Assembly: GCA_001800285.1 (NCBI GenBank)
Contig: MGVC01000020.1
Coordinates: 17,574-81,573, forward strand
Reading direction: 5' to 3'
Source of the DNA: Elusimicrobia bacterium RIFOXYA2_FULL_39_19
GTDB lineage: Bacteria; Elusimicrobiota; Endomicrobiia; CG1-02-37-114; XYA2-FULL-39-19
Length of the DNA stretch: 64,000 bases
This document shows, piece after piece, positions 49,992 through 59,196 of this stretch. The position numbers were made by a program, and so were the translations under genes. Position 1 is the first letter of the stretch. Every line of letters begins with the position of its first letter. The notes below the pieces were generated by a model. It saw nothing but the letters and a program-made list of their open reading frames with translations, was not told where the DNA came from and did not search any database.

Positions 49992-52439
49992 ATGAAAAAG
50001 TTTCTAACAAGAAATAATATTTCAAGGATTGTCCTATCATTTATTTTTTATTCTATTTTTTCTTTTAATTCTTTAACATCAGCACAAGAGCAGAAAACAG
50101 TGAAAATATTGATTGACCAGAATGTTATTCCCGAAGAAGGCAACCCAACAGCTGATGCTATTGCAAAAAGAAAAGTTCTTCAGGCATTTAGGGCGAAATA
50201 TCCTTATATAGAAGTTGTAACCAATACGGGTTTGCGCATAGAAGGTATGGGCCAGGAAGTAGGAAGGCTTATGTCTATAGCAGGCGATGTAGCCCCTGAT
50301 GTAATATCCATCAGTTTCCGCAACTCAGATGGATTTATAAAACGCGGTTTTTTATATCCTCTTGATGAATGGATTAATAAAGTTCCTGAAAATGAATTAA
50401 ATGAAAGAGTAAAACAGTCTGTAAAGGATGTTCTTTATCGTGTAGGATCTGACGGTAAAAAACACTGGTATGGATTTCCTTACGATAACTGGGTAATGGC
50501 TTTAGTTTACCGAAAAGATTTATTTGCTGAGGCCGGTCTTGACCCTGAAAAACCTCCTAAAACCTGGGATGAAATGATGGCATATTCACGTAAAATCACA
50601 AATCCCGAAAAAGGTATTTACGGGCTGGGCCTAATGGGCGGGACTGCTGCTTCCTGGAATTTTTATTCCTTTCTTTTATCTGCCGGAGCCCGGGCTGTGG
50701 AAGAAGATGAAAATGGAACCTGGAAAGCTGTTTTTGATACTCCCGAATCTGTAGAGGCAGTTTATTTTTATGCAAGGCTTTTACAGGAAAAGTTTGTAAA
50801 AAACGGCAAAACTATTTATGGTGCGGCAGTAAGGGATGAAAATATATGGAGAATGTGGAAAGATGAAAAAATAGGAATGACCTATAATTATCTCAGTGAC
50901 CAATTAATGCAGAACGTTAATCCGGAACAGGTGGGAATAGCACCTGTCCCTAAAGGGCCCACCGGTATTAGAGGTTCTGAAATCAATTGCGGAATATTGT
51001 GTGTATTCGGCGGCGTAAAAAATCCGCAGGTTCGTGATGCAGCCTGGAAGTTTGTTGAGTTTTGGGGAAGCCCTGAAGCTATAAAAATACGTACCCAGGT
51101 GCTCATTGAAAATGGATTTGGCCATCTTGTTAATCCAGGGTATCTTAGAAAACATGGGCATACGGAATACTTAAAATATGTACCCAAGGGCTGGGAAGAG
51201 ACATTTAAAGAAGCTCTTGCAAACGGTGTTCCTGAACCTTACGGGACTAACTGTCAGGTAGTTTATGACTATATGACAAAACCTCTAGATATATCAATTG
51301 TTGAAGATTTGGGAAATAAACCGCCTTCGGAAGCACTACCACGTATTCAGAAAATATTAAATGAAGCAGTAATTGAAACCAACGAAAAAATGATAGGAAT
51401 TGTCCCGAAAGACAAAATGTCCTATAGAAGAAAAGTTGCTACGGCGGTGGGTGTAATTATTGCTTTTGCTTTTTGCTGGGCTTTCTGGTATTTAAGAAAA
51501 ATATTTACACCTTCAAGCGTTAAGGTTAGATGGGGTTTTAAAAAATACTGGATTGCTTATCTTATACTTTTACCTGCTTTAGTATTTGAAATCTTATGGC
51601 ATTATATTCCCACCTTCAGCGGTGCCATAATTGCTTTTTTAGATTATAACGTAATGGGCGGCAGTAAATGGGTAGGTATTGATAATTTTGCTAATGTACT
51701 TTTTGATAAAACGTTTTGGGAAACATTATGGCATAGTTTATATTTTTCCGGGCTGTATATTTTAATTGGTTTTTTATCACCGATATTTTTAGCTCTTTTA
51801 TTACACGAAGTACCTAAGGGAAAAGTATTTTTCCGGGTAATTTATTATCTGCCTGCAGTAATCAGCGGGCTTGTGGTAATATTCCTCTGGAAAAACTTTT
51901 ATGATCCTTCCGCAGGCGGTTTGTTGAATAAAATATTGAGTATTGTGTGGACCAGCATTTCCCCGAATGAATTTGTACCGCAAAGATGGCTGCAGGATCC
52001 GAAGTGGGCTATGTTATGTACTATAATTCCTATCGTATGGTCCTCCATGGGCCCGGCCTGCCTGATATATCTGGCAGCATTAAAAACTGTACCTGATGAC
52101 TTATACGAAGCTGCAGATATTGATGGTGCAAATTTATGGCACAAAATAATGCATATTACATATCCTACCATCAAACCTCTGGTTTTAATAACCTTTATAG
52201 GTGCGTTTGTGAATACTTTTAAAATGTCAAATAACTATATATTGGCAATGACAGGAGGCGGCCCGGCGGGGGCTACAAAAGTCTTGCCCTTGGAAATATT
52301 TTTTAATGCATTTCTGTATTTGAAATTTGGTATTGCAACAGCCATGGCGTGGCTGTTAGGGTTTATTTTATTGGGTTTCACGGTATATCAAATGAAACGC
52401 CTAAGCAGAATGCAGTTTAAAGCATCGGGGAGGGGATAG
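49992..52439 (+). CDS. ABC importer component: solute-binding protein fused to MalF-type permease
   Basis: An 815-residue fusion. Signal sequence to about 32, then an extracellular solute-binding protein of the sugar family (about 33-440), a hydrophobic segment (about 481-500), and a MalF-type permease (about 517-815) with the EAA loop E-A-A-D-I-D-G-A near 705. Normally these are separate polypeptides. The upstream start (49980) overlaps its own GGAGAG ribosome site, so ATG 49992 is chosen. It is coupled to the second permease gene by 1 bp. The importer has no ATPase in the window; a shared MsmK/UgpC-type ATPase elsewhere is likely. Confidence 0.88.
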   Translation: MKKFLTRNNISRIVLSFIFYSIFSFNSLTSAQEQKTVKILIDQNVIPEEGNPTADAIAKRKVLQAFRAKYPYIEVVTNTGLRIEGMGQEVGRLMSIAGDVAPDVISISFRNSDGFIKRGFLYPLDEWINKVPENELNERVKQSVKDVLYRVGSDGKKHWYGFPYDNWVMALVYRKDLFAEAGLDPEKPPKTWDEMMAYSRKITNPEKGIYGLGLMGGTAASWNFYSFLLSAGARAVEEDENGTWKAVFDTPESVEAVYFYARLLQEKFVKNGKTIYGAAVRDENIWRMWKDEKIGMTYNYLSDQLMQNVNPEQVGIAPVPKGPTGIRGSEINCGILCVFGGVKNPQVRDAAWKFVEFWGSPEAIKIRTQVLIENGFGHLVNPGYLRKHGHTEYLKYVPKGWEETFKEALANGVPEPYGTNCQVVYDYMTKPLDISIVEDLGNKPPSEALPRIQKILNEAVIETNEKMIGIVPKDKMSYRRKVATAVGVIIAFAFCWAFWYLRKIFTPSSVKVRWGFKKYWIAYLILLPALVFEILWHYIPTFSGAIIAFLDYNVMGGSKWVGIDNFANVLFDKTFWETLWHSLYFSGLYILIGFLSPIFLALLLHEVPKGKVFFRVIYYLPAVISGLVVIFLWKNFYDPSAGGLLNKILSIVWTSISPNEFVPQRWLQDPKWAMLCTIIPIVWSSMGPACLIYLAALKTVPDDLYEAADIDGANLWHKIMHITYPTIKPLVLITFIGAFVNTFKMSNNYILAMTGGGPAGATKVLPLEIFFNAFLYLKFGIATAMAWLLGFILLGFTVYQMKRLSRMQFKASGRG

Positions 52440-52440
52440 T

Positions 52441-54324
52441 ATGTCGTTACTGACCACCGTAGGTAAAAAACCATTAAGCATGAAAATAATAATAGCTTCA
52501 GTATATATTCTCCTGATTCTTGGCAGTATTACAATGATATATCCATTTATGATAATGGTATCAGGATCATTTAAAAGTGAAGTTGATGTTTATGAATATG
52601 ATGTTATACCCAAATATTTTTATAACGATACTATGTTATTCCGAAAATATCTGGAAACAAAATATAATGAATCGGTAATGGACTATAATATTAATACAAG
52701 GGAAGGAGAGTATTCTTTTAAGAAAATAGATCCACCCAGCAAATTAAATGAAACAAAAATAGCAGACTGGAAAGAATTTTTAGACAAGGTTGATATGCCC
52801 CAGACTTACAGTATGTTAGGCCATGTTTTTTCACGGCCTCCTAAAGTGGTCTACCCGGAAATGAACCGCGAGTACAGGGGTGCTTTATACAATGAAAGCA
52901 AAGGTTCTCTTGATATTTTTAATGAAAAATATGATGCACAATCAAATTCCTGGAGATGGATAAATTATCCGCACACGGTTCGTGTAACTCCTGCCTGGCG
53001 CCAGTATAAAATGCCTGATACAAAAATAGAAAATAAACGTATGGATTTTAAAGCCCTTCAGCCTAAAAGTTATTTTTACTATTTATCTTTAGACGGCAAA
53101 TATATTCAGGAATACCTGTATTTTAAGTATGGCAAGAAAATAGAAGACTATAATAAAGCTCATTCAACGAATTATGAAAACTATTCACAGGTATTTCTTT
53201 CGCAAACTTTGCCTATAAACGTTAAAGAAAGAGCTGACTGGGTAGAATTTGTAAAAAAAGAATTAAACCTGCAGTTTATTAAAGTTAATTCTGCGGCCCG
53301 GGATATATATGCCGGCCATCTTAGAAAAAAGTATGACAATAATATTTCCCTGTTGAATAAATCATACAATTCAGATTACAAATCTTTTGAAGAAATTAAT
53401 TATCCAAAAAACATTTTGATGGCAGGTTCCAGATTAGTGGATTGGGAAGAATTTATCCAAATAGTTCCGGAGAATTACCTTTCTCTGACAAGCCCGGAGT
53501 TTTTATGGAGAGATTTCCTGGAAAATAAATATGGCAATACGGAATCTCTAAATAAAGTACACGAAACAGCTTATGCGTCATTTAAAAGCATACCTATGCC
53601 TACCAAAGAAGCGGATTATGCCTATTTACTTGGAAGCAAAAAGCATTTCAAATGGGAGTTTGCAACAAGAAATTATAAACATGTATTCCAGTATCTTATC
53701 ACACGCGGTAGGGGTGTCTGGAATACTTTTGTGTTCTGTTCCCTTACGGTTTTATTTGCTTTGATTGTAAATCCTATGGCAGCTTATGCCATGAGCAGAT
53801 ATAATTTGCCGTCAACTTATAAAATATTGATGATTTTTTTAGCTACAATGGCATTCCCTCCAATGGTAACTGCTATTCCGAATTTCCTTATGATAAAACA
53901 GCTGGGTTTGCTTAATACATTTGCTGCATTAATTCTGCCCAGAGTAGTGCACGGATACAGCATATTTTTGCTTAAAGGATTTTTTGATAGTTTGCCCAAG
54001 GAATTATATGAATCAGCAATGATTGACGGAGCAAACGAGTGGACCATGTTCTGGGATATGACAATGTATCTTTCAAAACCTATTCTTGCTGTAATCGCTC
54101 TTGAAGCTTTTAATACTGCCTATGGAGCATTTATGTTTGCTTTTATAGTTTGTCAGGATGAAAAAATGTGGACTTTAATGGTCTGGTTGTATCAATTACA
54201 GCAATACAGCCATACGGCTGTGAATTATGCCGCATTGATAGTTGCAGCTATTCCTACACTGGGAGTATTTCTTCTTGCCCAGAGGTTTATTATCAAAGGT
54301 ATAGTTGTACCGGTAGAAAAATAG
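52441..54324 (+). CDS. MalG-type ABC permease with large repeat-rich insertion
   Basis: A 627-residue permease, against about 280 for ordinary MalG. One membrane span (about 15-38) is followed by an insertion of about 380 residues (about 40-420) and then the remaining permease (about 425-627) with the EAA loop E-S-A-M-I-D-G-A near 525. The insertion has five copies of a motif of the form (F/Y)-L-x2-K-Y-x5-L-N-x2-Y-x3-Y-x-S-F-x2-I-x2-P at about 67, 146, 221, 290 and 356, most followed by D-W-x-E-F. By topology it lies outside the membrane, next to the substrate path. It is coupled to the SBP-MalF fusion gene. Confidence 0.85.
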   Translation: MSLLTTVGKKPLSMKIIIASVYILLILGSITMIYPFMIMVSGSFKSEVDVYEYDVIPKYFYNDTMLFRKYLETKYNESVMDYNINTREGEYSFKKIDPPSKLNETKIADWKEFLDKVDMPQTYSMLGHVFSRPPKVVYPEMNREYRGALYNESKGSLDIFNEKYDAQSNSWRWINYPHTVRVTPAWRQYKMPDTKIENKRMDFKALQPKSYFYYLSLDGKYIQEYLYFKYGKKIEDYNKAHSTNYENYSQVFLSQTLPINVKERADWVEFVKKELNLQFIKVNSAARDIYAGHLRKKYDNNISLLNKSYNSDYKSFEEINYPKNILMAGSRLVDWEEFIQIVPENYLSLTSPEFLWRDFLENKYGNTESLNKVHETAYASFKSIPMPTKEADYAYLLGSKKHFKWEFATRNYKHVFQYLITRGRGVWNTFVFCSLTVLFALIVNPMAAYAMSRYNLPSTYKILMIFLATMAFPPMVTAIPNFLMIKQLGLLNTFAALILPRVVHGYSIFLLKGFFDSLPKELYESAMIDGANEWTMFWDMTMYLSKPILAVIALEAFNTAYGAFMFAFIVCQDEKMWTLMVWLYQLQQYSHTAVNYAALIVAAIPTLGVFLLAQRFIIKGIVVPVEK

Positions 54325-54445
54325 TAGATTAGTGATTTCAAATTTGAAACTACATTAATTATCCTGACTGATTTCTGTCTTGCATTGCGTAAAGTGAGAC
54401 AAACTTCAAAAAAACATTGTCTTGGTATTAAGCCCTGAGGTTTTA

Positions 54446-55924
54446 ATGAAAAAAAAACCTAATATATTATTTATAATAACCGACCAATGGCGTTACGATG
54501 GATTAGGTGTAAATGGCAATAAAACATGCAAAACACCCAACCTGGACAAATTGGCTCAGGAAGGAATAAATTTCACACATGCCTTTACAACAACAAGTCT
54601 TTGTACTCCTGCCAGAGCCTCTCTTTTTACAGGCCGTTATCCGCATAACCATGGCCTTCTGAATAATACTCATGAACGGGATGCCGTAAGCCTGGAACTT
54701 CCAAAAACTGAAGTAACCTTAGCACAGATAATTAAAAAAGAAGGCTATAAAACTTCCTATGTAGGAAAATGGCACGTGGGAAGAGACCTTATGCCCGATA
54801 AATGGGGTTTTGATATTCATTGCGGAAGTGAAGATGATTTTACTCCTTATGAAAATTATCGTAAGAATTTTATAAAAACAAATGAAACCAAATTATCAGC
54901 AGAAGATATTGTTTCCGGCACAAAAACTGATCCTAAAGTAAAAAGTGCACTAAAATGCAAATGGATGCTTGATAAAGATGAAAGTACGGTTTGTGGAACA
55001 GACCCCGTGCCGGTAGAAGGCACAGCAACTCATTTCAGGACCAACCTTGCCCTTGAACAGCTGGATAAATTAAATAAAATAACAGACCCATTTTGTCTTT
55101 TTGTAAGTTATTTCGGCCCCCATTATCCCAGCATAATTCCAGAACCGTTTGCCTCTATGTATGACCCGGAACAAATTCCAGAAGTACCTAATTTTAAGGA
55201 TGATTTTAAAAATAAATCCTATGTTCACCATAAAAAGTTACAACAATGGGGTGTGGAAAAGTTTACGTGGAAAGACTGGCAGAAATATATAGCTTTTTAT
55301 TGGGGTTATATATCATTTCTTGATTATGAAATCGGCAGGATACTGGACCGGCTTAAAGAAAACGGTATGGACAAAGAAACTATAGTAATATTTACGACAG
55401 ATCACGGGGATTTTGCAGGCAGTCATAGGCAGTTTAACAAGGGCCCGTTGATGTATGATGAAACCTACCGGATTCCACTAATAATTAAATGGCCTGAAAA
55501 AACAAAGGCAGGTTCGGTTTCTGATAGTTTTGTGCGTATCCTGGACTTGATGCCTACCATTTTAGAATCTGCCGGGGCAGAAATTCCCGGAAATATTGAC
55601 GGTAGAAGTATTGTTCCTATTCTTGAAGGCAAAGTGCCGCAAGACTGGCCTCAGGAAGTATTTTGTGAACAGCACGGTGATGAACTGGGCCTTTATTCCC
55701 AGAGAATGATAAGAACCAGGGAATATAAATATGTATATAATGTTGAAGATAAAGATGAGATGTATGATTTGGTAGAAGACCCTTATGAACTGAATAATTG
55801 CGCGGATGACCCGCAATATAAAGATACACGGATAAATCTTGAGAAGAAACTGTTGAGTTGGATGCGAAAAACAGATGATATGATTGCCCGCTGGGCAGCA
55901 AGTTTGTTAGGCGGCAGAAAATAA
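54446..55924 (+). CDS. Sulfatase, Cys-type, no signal peptide
   Basis: A 492-residue sulfatase that starts directly with K-K-K-P-N-I-L-F-I-I-T-D-Q-W-R, so it is probably cytoplasmic. The active-site motif is C53-T-P-A-R; T-D-H-G-D-F-A-G-S-H is the metal region. The frame is open to TTG 54422, but ATG 54446, with TGAGG 8 nt upstream, gives the natural start. It is 121 bp downstream of the ABC importer genes and 120 bp before the GH36-like gene, so it may have its own promoter. It resembles the 47340 protein. Confidence 0.92.
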   Translation: MKKKPNILFIITDQWRYDGLGVNGNKTCKTPNLDKLAQEGINFTHAFTTTSLCTPARASLFTGRYPHNHGLLNNTHERDAVSLELPKTEVTLAQIIKKEGYKTSYVGKWHVGRDLMPDKWGFDIHCGSEDDFTPYENYRKNFIKTNETKLSAEDIVSGTKTDPKVKSALKCKWMLDKDESTVCGTDPVPVEGTATHFRTNLALEQLDKLNKITDPFCLFVSYFGPHYPSIIPEPFASMYDPEQIPEVPNFKDDFKNKSYVHHKKLQQWGVEKFTWKDWQKYIAFYWGYISFLDYEIGRILDRLKENGMDKETIVIFTTDHGDFAGSHRQFNKGPLMYDETYRIPLIIKWPEKTKAGSVSDSFVRILDLMPTILESAGAEIPGNIDGRSIVPILEGKVPQDWPQEVFCEQHGDELGLYSQRMIRTREYKYVYNVEDKDEMYDLVEDPYELNNCADDPQYKDTRINLEKKLLSWMRKTDDMIARWAASLLGGRK

Positions 55925-56044
55925 TAAGTTAATTATATTTGTCCTCATAAATACACCTTCTAAATGAACCAATTTTCAACTAAACCAATCATAAAATACA
56001 TACTAAATGCAGTTTAAATAAAAATATAAGGAAAGGTAAGGAAA

Positions 56045-57880
56045 ATGGAAGGGCTGAAAGTATCTCTGGAAATAAAGGCAGATGGCAGGGTTTTTAAGTT
56101 TGATAATATCAACAACAGCAAGAATAATTATCTTATAGGAAAATATAATTTAAAAGTTAAAAGAGGCAAACACCTGGAATATTCTTTTTCACGCGGTGAT
56201 GAAAAAGAGATAAATATTGAAAGATATAAAATAAATGTAAACCTGCCCCTGCAGAGCATTTCTCAGGTCATAGCGCCTGAATGCGGACGGGAGTATACAG
56301 AAACATTTTTTCCATTATATTTATGGAGGCGTTCATTTTTTATAAATCTTCCTATAGACGGGCACCCTTTTATGTCTTTGCTTGACGGCCAGAAACAACC
56401 GTATTTTTCTTTTGGAATTATAGGAGGGTTTCGTGAAACCAGATTTACCTGTGTAAGGCCCGGAGCAAATAAAAAAAATACCCTGGTTGCTTCCAATATA
56501 CTGGAAATAGAAATAGAAAGGCCTTATGAAAAATTCAAATGGGGGGAAACAAAAGTTTTAAAAGAAATGTTGTTTATGGACGAATCAAACAAAACCTGGT
56601 TTCATGCATTCCGTGAATACACGGATATTTACAGAAAATGGCTTAACGTAGAAACAGAAATACCAAAATTATCTGCTTATGAACCTGTATGGTGTACCTG
56701 GACAGCGTTTTTTTCAAAGCTAAACGATAAAAAAATTATTAAAAATGCTGTAATAGCAAAAAAACTTGGTTTAAAGTCTATTATAATAGATGATGGCTGG
56801 TATGGCCCAGGGTTGGATGAAGAAAAGGGAAACAGAATGGGTGATTTCTATCCGGACAAAAAGAAATTCACTGATTTTAACAAAATGATAAAAACTATAC
56901 AAAAGATGGGCCTGAAAGCCATTTTGTGGATAGCTCCGCACGGAATTGCCCCTATTTCAAAAAAAGTAAAAACTTATGGTCATTTATTTGTTAAACTTGA
57001 TGGAAAGAACTTTTTGACCCGTAACGGGTACCATACACTTTGCCCCTGTAATAAGGAAGCACGTGAATATGTAGTTAAGGAATCAGTGCGGTTGCTGAAA
57101 GATTACAGAGTTGACGGTTTAAAAATAGATTTGTTTAACAATTATACAAACAGGGTTTGCGAAAGTAACCACTCTCATGACTGCAGTTCAATGATTGAAG
57201 GTTTGCACTTGATGATGAAAGATATCTGGGAAGCAATGAAAGCATACAATCCGGAGGTTATTCTTGAATTGAAACAGAATTATGGTAATGTGCTTACCGA
57301 ACAATATGGCAGTATGGTAAGAGCGGGAGATACGCCTTTTGATATTGATTTAGACCTTTGGAGATGTTTTTATATTCAGGCGTATGCCAGGGTTATTCAT
57401 AATGATTATCTTGCCTGGACACCCAGTGAAAAACCGTTGAATCTTGCTGTTATGATGATAAAATTGATTACTGCGGGAGTTCCTACATTTTCTTCAGCCT
57501 TGACCGGGGTACCTAAAAGCCACCTGGAAGTTATAAAAAAATGGATGACTTTTTACAATGACCATTTATGGCTGTTAAAAGAAAAAAGAGAGCCACAGGT
57601 TGGCGATATGAGTGTCTGGCAGATAAAGACGTCTGAATCCAGTTTGTACAGCCTGGTTTTTACTGCACAATTAGTGGAACTTGAATCAAACAAACAGATA
57701 ATTATCCTTAACGGAACAAGAAATGAAAAAACCTACATAAAAACAGCTAATGGATTCATTTCAAATGCAGAATTCTACGATTATAAATGCAACTTGGTAA
57801 ATAAATCTAAATTAAAGATATATGATGGCGTATCTCTTCCTGTTTCTCCCGGCGGTTATGTTGTTTTGAAAAGAAAATAA
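56045..57880 (+). CDS. GH36-like alpha-galactosidase
   Basis: A 611-residue cytoplasmic enzyme (no signal peptide). A beta-sandwich N-terminal domain (to about 215) is followed by a TIM barrel with I-I-I-D-D-G-W-Y-G (about 248-256), L-W-I-A-P, and L-K-I-D-L-F (nucleophile Asp, about 361-366), and R-A-G-D-T-P-F-D-I-D with a likely acid/base Asp. The pattern is that of melibiase/GH36 alpha-galactosidases, but more divergent than the classical family. It has AAGGA and AGGAAA ribosome sites and precedes the SBP lipoprotein gene by 12 bp. Confidence 0.75.
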   Translation: MEGLKVSLEIKADGRVFKFDNINNSKNNYLIGKYNLKVKRGKHLEYSFSRGDEKEINIERYKINVNLPLQSISQVIAPECGREYTETFFPLYLWRRSFFINLPIDGHPFMSLLDGQKQPYFSFGIIGGFRETRFTCVRPGANKKNTLVASNILEIEIERPYEKFKWGETKVLKEMLFMDESNKTWFHAFREYTDIYRKWLNVETEIPKLSAYEPVWCTWTAFFSKLNDKKIIKNAVIAKKLGLKSIIIDDGWYGPGLDEEKGNRMGDFYPDKKKFTDFNKMIKTIQKMGLKAILWIAPHGIAPISKKVKTYGHLFVKLDGKNFLTRNGYHTLCPCNKEAREYVVKESVRLLKDYRVDGLKIDLFNNYTNRVCESNHSHDCSSMIEGLHLMMKDIWEAMKAYNPEVILELKQNYGNVLTEQYGSMVRAGDTPFDIDLDLWRCFYIQAYARVIHNDYLAWTPSEKPLNLAVMMIKLITAGVPTFSSALTGVPKSHLEVIKKWMTFYNDHLWLLKEKREPQVGDMSVWQIKTSESSLYSLVFTAQLVELESNKQIIILNGTRNEKTYIKTANGFISNAEFYDYKCNLVNKSKLKIYDGVSLPVSPGGYVVLKRK

Positions 57881-57892
57881 AGGTTTTGTGGT

Positions 57893-59185
57893 ATGGTATA
57901 TAAAAAAATATTTTACATTGAATTGTTTTTTCTTGGGATTTTACTAATTTCAGGTTGTACTAAGTCTGAACTAAATAATCCGAATGAATTGAAAGTAGCT
58001 TTTCCTGCCGGCGGCATGGAATTCATCAGGCTTATGAAGAATATGTGCAAAAATTTCCAAAAAAATAGGCCCGGGCTAAAAGTAAAAACTATAGCTGTAG
58101 GAGCAGCCAACTATAATGAAAAAATAATGACCATGATTGCTACAGATGATTCTCCTGATGTTTTTCGTATTCAACCAAATTATATCCCTTTATTTGTTAA
58201 GAAAGGGTTAATAATAGACCTGGAAAAGCTGATTGAAAAAGACAAATATTTCGACAAAAGTATATACTATCCGGTTGTTTTAGAGGATTTAACCTGTAAT
58301 GGTAAATTATATGGTTTGGCTTACGGGTTTACGCCAAAAATTATTTATTACAACAAGGATTTGTTTGATTCTGCAGGGGTCCCTTATCCAAAAGCCGGCT
58401 GGAACTGGGATGAATATTTAGAAATAGCAAAAAAACTCACTATTAAAGACAGTGACGGTAATATAAAACAATTTGGCGGGATAATTGAAGGTTTTGATAT
58501 ATTGCATTTTGCAGATACTTGGGGTGGGAACATGTGGAATAAAAATAAAACCCGTTGCACCATTGATTCACCCGCAGCCCGTGCCGGTATAGGTTTCTTT
58601 ATAGATTTAATCATTAAATATCACGTTACACCAAGCCCAAGGGAAAGGCAGTCTCAGGGTGATTATGAAGTATTTAAAAACGGCAGGGGCGGCATGTTGC
58701 TCAGCGGGCGATGGCAAACATTTGATTTAAAAAATGTTAAAAATATGAGGTGGGGTATTTGTGAAATTCCTCAAGGAAAAAGAAAAGTAAACCGCATAAC
58801 AGCAAACGGGTGGGTAATATCAGCAAACTGCAGTAATCAGGCAAAAGCATTTGAAATATTGAAATATATTTGCGGCGAAGAAAATGTGAAGTATATTATG
58901 AAAACCGGCGATTGCGTGCCTTCAATAATAAAAGTTGCTGAAACAGATTTTTTAGATAAAAATGCAAGTTTTTCTGAAGAAGATAACAGCTATTATCTTA
59001 AAAGTATAAGTTTTGCAAGTTCTTATAAAAAATATTTACATCCGGATATATCTTGGATTGAATTAGGGGGAATGATTTTTGGAAAAAAGATTGAACCCTT
59101 ATTATTCCAGAGATGCGATGTGAAAACCTATACAGAGAAAATGCAGAAAGAAATAAACGAATTCCTGGCAGCCAAGAATAAATAA
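57893..59185 (+). CDS. ABC sugar-binding lipoprotein
   Basis: A 430-residue solute-binding protein. The lipobox L-I-S-G-C at about residues 18-22 makes it a lipoprotein. The body is the sugar SBP type: early L-K-V-A-F-P-A-G-G-M-E-F, then I-Y-Y-N-K-D-L-F-D-S-A-G and the G-M-L-L-S-G-R-W segment. It follows the GH36-like gene by 12 bp and is not next to permease genes, so it may serve the importer at 49992-54324 or another elsewhere. Confidence 0.88.
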   Translation: MVYKKIFYIELFFLGILLISGCTKSELNNPNELKVAFPAGGMEFIRLMKNMCKNFQKNRPGLKVKTIAVGAANYNEKIMTMIATDDSPDVFRIQPNYIPLFVKKGLIIDLEKLIEKDKYFDKSIYYPVVLEDLTCNGKLYGLAYGFTPKIIYYNKDLFDSAGVPYPKAGWNWDEYLEIAKKLTIKDSDGNIKQFGGIIEGFDILHFADTWGGNMWNKNKTRCTIDSPAARAGIGFFIDLIIKYHVTPSPRERQSQGDYEVFKNGRGGMLLSGRWQTFDLKNVKNMRWGICEIPQGKRKVNRITANGWVISANCSNQAKAFEILKYICGEENVKYIMKTGDCVPSIIKVAETDFLDKNASFSEEDNSYYLKSISFASSYKKYLHPDISWIELGGMIFGKKIEPLLFQRCDVKTYTEKMQKEINEFLAAKNK

Positions 59186-59196
59186 AGGATCCATTA

